DNA of 64,000 nucleotides from JBBRHQ01 sp963720735 (GTDB lineage Bacteria > Actinomycetota > Thermoleophilia > Solirubrobacterales > 70-9). Shown piece by piece: positions 58,434 to 64,000 of the stretch (position 1 is its first letter; each line of letters begins with the position of its first letter). Both the position numbers and the translations under genes were made by a program. The notes under the pieces are model-generated. The model was not told where the DNA came from, ran no database searches, and saw only the letters and a program-made list of their open reading frames with translations. Location of the stretch: assembly GCA_963720735.1 (NCBI GenBank), contig CAVRGL010000009.1, forward strand, positions 94,255 to 158,254. Reading direction: 5' to 3'.

Positions 58434-61073
58434 TCACCGCAATGAGACCTCCCAGTCGGTGGGGTGCCCGGCGGGGGCGGGCATCGAGAAGCGGACCACG
58501 TCGCCGGAGCGGCGGAAACCACGACGGCGCCCATCGACCCGCACCGCCCGCACGGCGCCCGGCACCGTCACCTCCATCGCCAGCTTCGAGGTGTGCACCG
58601 GCTCGACGTAGCCACGGAGCCGATGGCGATCGCGGGCCACCCCGACCCGGGGCAGGCGCAGCTCGAAGCTCTTGACCGGGAGATGGGGGTCGATCCGGAA
58701 ACCGCTGCGGGTCGGCTCGACCCCGGCGAGCCGGATCGCATCGAACAGGCTCCAGGCCGGCTGATGCATGATCTGCCCCGCGTAGCCCGTGGTCAGGCCG
58801 ATCCCGCAGGTCGCCGGGTCGGCCGAGTAGAAGGAGTGGCAGACGTCGTCGACCGAGATGATCCCGTCCCAGTGGTGGGGGAAGGCCGTCGCGTGGGCGG
58901 TCAGCGTGTTCCGCTGAAGCTCGTCGAGGGCGTATCGGGTGGCGTTGGGAACGGTGCCATCCAGGGTGCCGAGGGCCCAGGTCAGCCAGCCGTTGACCGC
59001 GTACCAGGCACCGCCCACGAAGACGGCGTTGTTGGTGCCGACCCCTGCGGGGGGCTCTGATCGCTCGTTTACGCCGGGGTCGTTTCGGGCCGGCGACTGG
59101 GAGGAGCCGATGCGGGCCGGGCCTTTGACCTGGGGCGGGGCCCCGATCCCGGTGAGGAAACGGCGGATGTTGGCGACCAGGGTCCTCGCTTGGGCCGGGC
59201 TCGGCGCTCCGGCCAGCACCGCCCAGGGCTGCGGCTCGCCGAAGATCACACCGGCGCCGATCCGCCCTGCGCTGCCGTAGCCGCGCGAGTACCAGCCGCC
59301 GGTCCACTCGGACCTCACCGTCGCCAGGTCACGCGCCCCGGCCGCCCGCAGGCGGGCGGCGAAGGCGCGATCGCCGCGCGCCTCGGCCAGCTCCGCGAGC
59401 CGTGGATAGACGTAGGCGGTCTGCGCCGCCACCAGGATCGACTCGTTCATCTTCAGGAACGTGGTCGAGAAATCCGACCAGTCGCCGTTTGCGCCGGTCA
59501 GATAGCCGCCGTGGGGCCCGAGCAGGCTCTCCTGGTGGGCGAAGGCGACCTTCAGGTGTCGCCACAGCGTCGCCGAGCCGCCCCCGGCGAAGGGCAGCCG
59601 CTCGCCGAAGGCGCGCAGGTCGCGGGTCGCGAGGCCATACTCGCTGGCGGAGAGCAGCAGCCAGAGGTCGAGGTCGCCCGAGGTTCCGAGCAGGGGCACT
59701 CCCCTGCAGAACGGCCCCTGCCCGTAGGGGGTGAACTCGCCCGGGATCTGCTCGCGGGCCGAGGCCCGGATCACGTCCAGCGCCAGCCGCGGGTCGGCAT
59801 AGACGAGCGGCAGCATGTGCTGGAGGGGATCGCGGTAGGCCTCCTGGAGCCCGAAGTCGTACTGGTAATAGCCGCCCTGGGAGATCAGGTGGGCGCCCTG
59901 GCACTCCTCGTAGGTCGAGCCGGAGCGAAGCGTGTAGGCGTCCCACTGGAGCTCCCGCGAGAGCCAGCTCCTGCCGCGGCCGATGCGGATCTGCGGAACC
60001 CACCCCGCCCAGCGCCGCTCGCTGCGGGCAAACGGGGAGCGGTCCTCCCGGGCCTCCGAAACCAGCGCCGGGATGGCCGCGGCGTGCGCGGCGCCGTAGG
60101 CGTAGCGCAGCCGCACCGTCTGCCCCGGCCGCAGCTGAAGCGGCGCCCGGAAGGCGAACAGGGTGCTGCCGGTTTCCCCGGGGGCGACCGGCGGCGCGAG
60201 GCGGCCGTCGAGCCGGTCGGCGCGGACCGAGTCCGGCCGACGCCTGCCCCCGTCGCCGAAGAACGACTCGGCGCTGGTCGTGTTGCCCGCGAGCGGTCCC
60301 CTGAGGGTCGCGGCGTAGATCGAGAGCGGTCGCCGGTCGAGACCCTCCGGGAGCTGGCGGACCCGCAGCAGCCGTCCATTGTGGGAGGCGACCGGGCGGG
60401 AGAGGCCGATGTGCCGGGCGGCGTTCTGGTCGTAGGGGTTGACGTCCCACAGCTCGAACCAGGAGGCGCGGCGCGTCCTCGCCGAGCGGTTGGTGATCGC
60501 GACGTCGTGAAGCAGCATCGGGGCGTCGCCGAAGGGGGCATAGACCCGCTCGGATACCTCGACCCCTGATGCCCTGGTCAGCCGCCGCAGATAACCGAGC
60601 CCGAACCAGCGGCCGGTCCGGGCCCCGCGCGGCCGGTCGTCATACATAGTGCTGATCGTCTTCGGCCCGAGGCGCAGGTAGCCGAAACCGCCGGCGAGGT
60701 GGCCGGCGCCCGGCTCATAGAGGTTGGTCCACTGATAGCGGCGGTCCTGGCTCCAGAGCTGGACGTAGCCGTGGTTGAAGGCGTCGGCGACGATGTGGTC
60801 GTTGCCGAGCTGATGCCAGGCGTCGGTGCGCCCGCCGAGCTCCGGCTGGGCGGCGTTGGGGTCGGTCTCCTCGTCGATCGCATAGCGGTAGGAGGGCAGG
60901 CCGAAGCGATCCACCGTCCACTTCCCGAAGGCGCCGCTTCCGCGCTGCGAGGTGATGTCCACCCGCGAGGTCTTCGCGGAGAGCCCGCCCGCCGCGGCCG
61001 CGGACGGGACCGCGAGCGCCACCAGCACACCAGCGAGCGCACCGGCCCGCCACGTTCCCAACCCCCTCAGCAT
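58434..61073 (-). CDS. Secreted six-hairpin glycosidase-like protein (GH94-type)
   Basis: An 879-residue secreted protein with a signal peptide (GALAGVLVALAVPSAAAAGG). An N-terminal beta-sandwich (SRVDITSQRGSGAFGKWTVD onward) precedes an (alpha/alpha)6 domain with QYDFGLQEAYRDPLQHMLPL and GGYLTGANGDWSDFS, where GDWSD corresponds to the catalytic Asp motif (GDWND) of GH94 phosphorylases. Members of this family act on cello- or chito-oligosaccharides; a secreted one would be a hydrolase rather than a phosphorylase. ATG 61073 is chosen; the frame stays open far upstream but runs antisense to the esterase. A palindrome sits at 61078-61094. Confidence 0.78.
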   Translation of the reverse strand: MLRGLGTWRAGALAGVLVALAVPSAAAAGGLSAKTSRVDITSQRGSGAFGKWTVDRFGLPSYRYAIDEETDPNAAQPELGGRTDAWHQLGNDHIVADAFNHGYVQLWSQDRRYQWTNLYEPGAGHLAGGFGYLRLGPKTISTMYDDRPRGARTGRWFGLGYLRRLTRASGVEVSERVYAPFGDAPMLLHDVAITNRSARTRRASWFELWDVNPYDQNAARHIGLSRPVASHNGRLLRVRQLPEGLDRRPLSIYAATLRGPLAGNTTSAESFFGDGGRRRPDSVRADRLDGRLAPPVAPGETGSTLFAFRAPLQLRPGQTVRLRYAYGAAHAAAIPALVSEAREDRSPFARSERRWAGWVPQIRIGRGRSWLSRELQWDAYTLRSGSTYEECQGAHLISQGGYYQYDFGLQEAYRDPLQHMLPLVYADPRLALDVIRASAREQIPGEFTPYGQGPFCRGVPLLGTSGDLDLWLLLSASEYGLATRDLRAFGERLPFAGGGSATLWRHLKVAFAHQESLLGPHGGYLTGANGDWSDFSTTFLKMNESILVAAQTAYVYPRLAELAEARGDRAFAARLRAAGARDLATVRSEWTGGWYSRGYGSAGRIGAGVIFGEPQPWAVLAGAPSPAQARTLVANIRRFLTGIGAPPQVKGPARIGSSQSPARNDPGVNERSEPPAGVGTNNAVFVGGAWYAVNGWLTWALGTLDGTVPNATRYALDELQRNTLTAHATAFPHHWDGIISVDDVCHSFYSADPATCGIGLTTGYAGQIMHQPAWSLFDAIRLAGVEPTRSGFRIDPHLPVKSFELRLPRVGVARDRHRLRGYVEPVHTSKLAMEVTVPGAVRAVRVDGRRRGFRRSGDVVRFSMPAPAGHPTDWEVSLR

Positions 61074-61077
61074 CGTC

Positions 61078-61094
61078 GCGCCTATATTAGGCGC
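61078..61094. promoter_or_regulatory. Operator-like palindrome upstream of glycosidase gene
   Basis: GCGCCTA-TAT-TAGGCGC, a perfect 7-bp inverted repeat with a 3-base centre, 5 bases before the ATG on the minus strand and 32 bases before the small leader frame on the plus strand. It contains a TAATAT box on the minus strand. Confidence 0.5.
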
Positions 61095-61125
61095 GGCACG
61101 GAAACCGAGCAGGAAGGAGGAGGGC

Positions 61126-61221
61126 ATGGGAGCGAGATCGTCCGCTGCTGCGCTCGCGACCTGTGAGGTGACGGAGTTCCGCCGCCTGCGCCGCCAGGGT
61201 GCCCCGGTCTGCGAGCCGTGA
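61126..61221 (+). CDS. 31-codon leader ORF coupled to esterase gene
   Basis: ATG 61126 follows a consensus AAGGAGG site by five bases and encodes 31 residues (MGARSSAAALATCEVTEFRR onward). Its TGA overlaps the GTG start of the esterase (GTGA). The strong ribosome site and coupling suggest it drives esterase translation; the peptide itself has no known family. Confidence 0.5.
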   Translation: MGARSSAAALATCEVTEFRRLRRQGAPVCEP

Positions 61222-62525
61222 GCCGCCCGCGGACCCTGATCCTGCTCGCGGCGCTGTCGGCGCTGCTGGGTCTGTGTGCCGCGACTGCCGCGTCGGCGAG
61301 GGGGGTCGCCGGGCTGAAGCGGGTCTCCTCGAAGCGGATCGACCCGCGGCTGCGCGAGCTCACCCTGCGCAGCGACCACCTCAGCGCCGACACCCACGTC
61401 CGCATCCTCTTGCCCGCCTCCTACGCCGGCTCGCGTAGGCGCTACCCGGTCCTCTATCTGCTCCACGGCGCGCTCGACGACTACCGCTCCTGGACCGACA
61501 AGGGCGACGCGGAGGAGCTCACCGCGGGCCGGCCGCTGATCGTGGTGATGCCCGACAGCGGGCCCAATGGCGGCTACGTCAACTGGTTCAACGGCGGCGC
61601 CTTCGGGCCGCCGGAGTGGGAGAACTACCACATCGGCCAGCTGCTCGGCTTCATCGACGCGCGCTACCGGACGCTCGCCTCGAGGAGCGAACGGGCCATC
61701 GCAGGGCTCTCGATGGGCGGCTACGGGGCGATGCACTACGCGGCGCGCCACCCCGACGACTTCGCCGCCGCCGCCAGCTTCTCGGGGGCCGTCGACACCA
61801 ACAACGCGGCGGACATCGCGATCACCCCGGACGCGATCTACGGGCCGAGGGAGGAGCAGGAGGTTCGCTGGCGGGGACACAACCCCACCGACTTGGCGGA
61901 GAACCTGCGGCCCGTGGACCTGACGATCCGCACCGGCAACGGCGAGCCGGGCGGGCCCTTCGGCGGCGGCGACGTGTTCGAGAGGGTGGTCCACGCGATG
62001 AGCCTCGATTTCCACGACAAGCTGGCCCGGCTCGGGATCCCCAACATCTGGGACGACTACGGACCGGGCGGTCACACCTGGCCCTACTGGCAGCGTGACC
62101 TGAAGCGCACCCTTCCCCACCTGATGCGCGTCTTCGCCAGTCCTGAGCCGGCTCCCGCGACCGTCACCTACCGCTCGATCGAGCCGGGCTACTCGGTCTT
62201 CGGCTGGCGGGTGCAGATCCGCCGCAAGGCGCTCGAGTTCAGCAGCCTCGGTGCGGCCGGTCCTCGCGGCTTTCGCCTCAGCGGCAGCGGCAGCGCCCGG
62301 GTGACGACGGCGCCGCTGCTGGCTCCCGGCGCCGCCTACCGGGTGAAGATCCACTCGGCGGGCGGGGACGGGCAGCGGGTGGTGCGCGCCGGGCGGCGGG
62401 GAAGGATAAGCCTGCGGGTTCCGCTGGGGGCCTCGAATACCGCCCAGCAATACACCGCGGGCGCGACCACCCGCGTCTTTCACACCGTGGTCGAGTTCCG
62501 CCGGGTGGCGTCCCGCGCCCGCTAG
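61218..62525 (+). CDS. Secreted esterase (esterase D / antigen 85-like fold)
   Basis: A 435-residue secreted alpha/beta hydrolase. A signal peptide (LILLAALSALLGLCAATAAS) leads to YPVLYLLHGALDDYRSW (oxyanion HG), the nucleophile in IAGLSMGGYGAMHYA and catalytic His in GPGGHTWPYW, the pattern of the esterase/Ag85 family. The last 130 residues are a beta-rich domain that may bind substrate or cell wall. GTG 61218 overlaps the leader ORF stop. Its stop overlaps that of the MBL gene. Confidence 0.85.
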   Translation: MSRPRTLILLAALSALLGLCAATAASARGVAGLKRVSSKRIDPRLRELTLRSDHLSADTHVRILLPASYAGSRRRYPVLYLLHGALDDYRSWTDKGDAEELTAGRPLIVVMPDSGPNGGYVNWFNGGAFGPPEWENYHIGQLLGFIDARYRTLASRSERAIAGLSMGGYGAMHYAARHPDDFAAAASFSGAVDTNNAADIAITPDAIYGPREEQEVRWRGHNPTDLAENLRPVDLTIRTGNGEPGGPFGGGDVFERVVHAMSLDFHDKLARLGIPNIWDDYGPGGHTWPYWQRDLKRTLPHLMRVFASPEPAPATVTYRSIEPGYSVFGWRVQIRRKALEFSSLGAAGPRGFRLSGSGSARVTTAPLLAPGAAYRVKIHSAGGDGQRVVRAGRRGRISLRVPLGASNTAQQYTAGATTRVFHTVVEFRRVASRAR

Positions 62526-63266
62526 CGCTCGACCTGGGAGCCGCCCACGATCGCCTCCTCGCCGCTGTCGGTGAACACGATCCAAGCCTTGTTGCCGCCG
62601 TCGTAGTCCGGCGCCCAGAGCTTCATCGTCGCCTCCTTCTCCCAGACCCGGACCTGCTCGTCACCCTCGGGCTCGAGGCCGCGCCAGACGCGGATGAACG
62701 GGTTCGACTCCCATTCATCGCCGATCGTCGTCGGCTCCCGGTGGCCGGGATGGACGCGAGTCTCGGGCGGCAGCTTCATCAGCTTGTCCATCACCGAAGA
62801 GCGCAGGTCGTCGAAGCCGCTGGCGCCCGGCGCCTTCGTGCCGCCGACGGTTCCCTTGAAGAGGACGTCGGCGGTGATCACATCGGTGCCGTCGATCACA
62901 TACGCGAGGTGCCCGGCAGCGTGGCCCGGTGTATCGATCGCCTCGATCTCGAGCTCGCCGGTGCTCAGCTTCCCGCCTCCCTCGATCGTCTCGGTGACCT
63001 CCTCGGAGATTTCCTCGGCGACCGCCGGATGGGCGACCAGTGCTGGGTTGCCGAGCCGCTCCCGGGCCTCGGCGATCCCCGCCAGGTGGTCGGTGCGAGT
63101 GGGTGAGGAGGATGTGGGTGACCTCGGTCCCCTCGCGCTCGGCCCGCTCGAGCAGCGGCTCGAGCACCCCGTTGCCGTCGATCAGCACGCCCGTGCCGCC
63201 GGGCTCGTCGACGACCAGGTAGGCGTTGGAGAGCCACTCTGGGTTTTCGGTGCGCTGCAGGATCAA
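62522..63266 (-). CDS. MBL-fold hydrolase (S-formylmycothiol hydrolase-like), one frameshift
   Basis: A glyoxalase II-type metallo-beta-lactamase. The first frame from 63266 has SNAYLVVDEPGGTGVLIDGN and HILLTHSH; one indel near 63095 breaks the THxHxDH motif, and the other frame continues DHLAGIAEARERLGNPALVA, IDTPGHAAGHLAYVIDGTDV and LPPETRVHPGHREPTTIGDE. Joined length about 248 residues. In corynebacteria an MBL protein next to the mycothiol-dependent formaldehyde dehydrogenase hydrolyses S-formylmycothiol; the neighbour here is such a dehydrogenase, so the same role is inferred. Confidence 0.75.
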
Positions 63267-63278
63267 CTCTCGGTCCTC

Positions 63279-64000
63279 TCAGTCGTAGTTGATGACGCTG
63301 CGGATGCGTCCTGGGCCTCCACAGCTCGAAGCCGCGGTTGACCTCGTCCGGGTCAGATGGTGCGGATGAAGGGATCGACGTCGATCTCCCCGCCCAGCCA
63401 GCGCTCGATCAGCTTCGGCACTCCCTCGCGTCCCTTGACTCCGCCGAACGACGATCCGGCGACGCGCCGCCCGGTGATCAGGAAGCGGGGGACGATGTCC
63501 AGGGTCTCTCCCTTGCCGGCGACCCCGGCGACGGTGCAGGGCCCCCATGCTATCGGGCCGCCTCAACCGCCTGGCGCATCACCGCGACGTTGCCGGTCGC
63601 CTCGAAGGTGAAATCGGCGCCGAAACCGTCTGTCTGCTCGAGGATCCGCTCGACCGCCCCGTCGCCGCCCACCATCGTCTCGGTCGCGCCCTGGCCGCTG
63701 GCCAGCTCCAGCCGCTCCGGTGAGAGGTCGACGCAGATTATCCGTTCGGCGCCCTGCAGGCGGCAGCCGGCGACGGCACCGAGGCCGACCATCCCGGCGC
63801 CGAAGACGACGCAGGTCGAGCCCTCGCTGACCTTGGCGGTGTTGATCCGCGCCGAGGCCGGTAGAGGCCGCAGGCGAACAGGCAGGCCCCCTCCAGGGCG
63901 CCTCGGGGTCGATCTTGGCGAGGGCGATCGGCATCACCGTGTACTCGGCGAAGGTCGATGTCCCCATGAAATGGCGGATCTCATCCCCGTTTCGGCTCAG
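63279..64000 (-). pseudogene. Zn-dependent formaldehyde dehydrogenase (MscR/class III ADH-like), partial and frameshifted
   Basis: The gene runs off the right end (its 5' part is missing). LSRNGDEIRHFMGTSTFAEY and TVMPIALAKIDPEAP are hallmarks of S-(hydroxymethyl)mycothiol or -glutathione dehydrogenases. Frame changes near 63870-63790, 63560 and 63360 join to GAERIICVDLSPERLELA, FTFEATGNVAVMRQAVEAAR and the end GRIRSVINYD. The NAD-binding region is intact once frames are joined. Multiple indels in this stretch suggest low sequence quality near the contig end. With the MBL gene it forms a formaldehyde-detoxification pair. Confidence 0.72.

Noticed and set aside
61074..62585. Very long open frame extending the glycosidase gene upstream to 62585 on the minus strand
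   Set aside because: That part is antisense to the esterase gene, is Arg/Pro/Gly-rich without motifs, and the signal peptide at 61073 marks the true start.
1..64000. CRISPR arrays, insertion sequences, integrases, prophage genes
   Set aside because: No regularly spaced repeats, transposase or phage-type proteins seen on either strand.

Overview
The window is high-GC DNA, densely coded on both strands. Gene content points to an actinobacterium, most likely class Thermoleophilia (Solirubrobacterales-like): F420-type luciferase-family oxidoreductase, a cytochrome bcc-aa3 type operon, a mycothiol-type formaldehyde dehydrogenase next to an MBL hydrolase, RsbU/RsbW/STAS/SigB-family signalling, and many GTG starts with 4-nt ATGA/GTGA overlaps. 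The taxonomic placement is inference from content; no rRNA or tRNA gene was found. At least ten genes carry one or more single-base frame breaks, which looks more like residual indel errors of a long-read or metagenome assembly than real decay, although a few loci (the duplicated remnants at 10.9-12.0 kb) are genuine relics.

Layout. 0-2.4 kb: antiporter-Usp-COG4280 membrane protein operon. 2.7-9.3 kb: secreted proteins (one a frame-broken CSLREA beta-helix protein), a repeat protein with an E3-binding-like tail, a CDF metal transporter, a GST and small membrane proteins. 9.3-12.0 kb: an FAD disulfide oxidoreductase and truncated second copies of it and of an FAD-linked oxidase. 12.0-20.5 kb: six-gene minus-strand operon (TPP enzyme, enolase-superfamily enzyme, FAD/Fe-S oxidase, zinc ribbon, GH15, membrane protein). 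21-22.8 kb: Crp-family regulator and SDR. 23.0-30.1 kb: coxB-coxA-coxC-hyp-qcrC-qcrA-qcrB respiratory operon, faced by ctaG at 30.2-31.1 kb. 31-43 kb: LLM oxidoreductase, MFS and MMPL transporters, secreted CocE-type hydrolase, HAD phosphatase, YbdK ligase, DUF72. 40.8-50.3 kb: an island of small stress-type proteins (CsbD, DUF892, DUF7218, plasmid-stabilization-like, zinc ribbons), two STAS proteins, topoisomerase IB and a DJ-1/PfpI protein. 50.4-54.9 kb: SpoIIE/RsbU-like phosphatase, RsbW-like kinase and a SigB/SigF-family sigma factor. 54.9-64 kb: FtsH-like protease, FHA-HTH regulator, secreted glycosidase-like protein, secreted esterase, and the formaldehyde-detoxification pair running off the right end.

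The most interesting result is a promoter pattern. A GTTT-N12..15-GGGTA motif, the known signature of SigB/SigF-family sigma factors, recurs upstream of many genes here: the sigma gene itself, the rsbW-like gene, csbD, the small stress proteins, transporters, and even the cox-qcr operon. It is self-consistent with the sigma factor and partner-switch proteins encoded in the same window. One such promoter precedes a ~100-nt stretch ending in a strong intrinsic terminator (about 40087-40187), a candidate stress-induced small RNA or leader attenuator. Another drives an antisense-looking transcript into the 3' end of the DUF72 gene.
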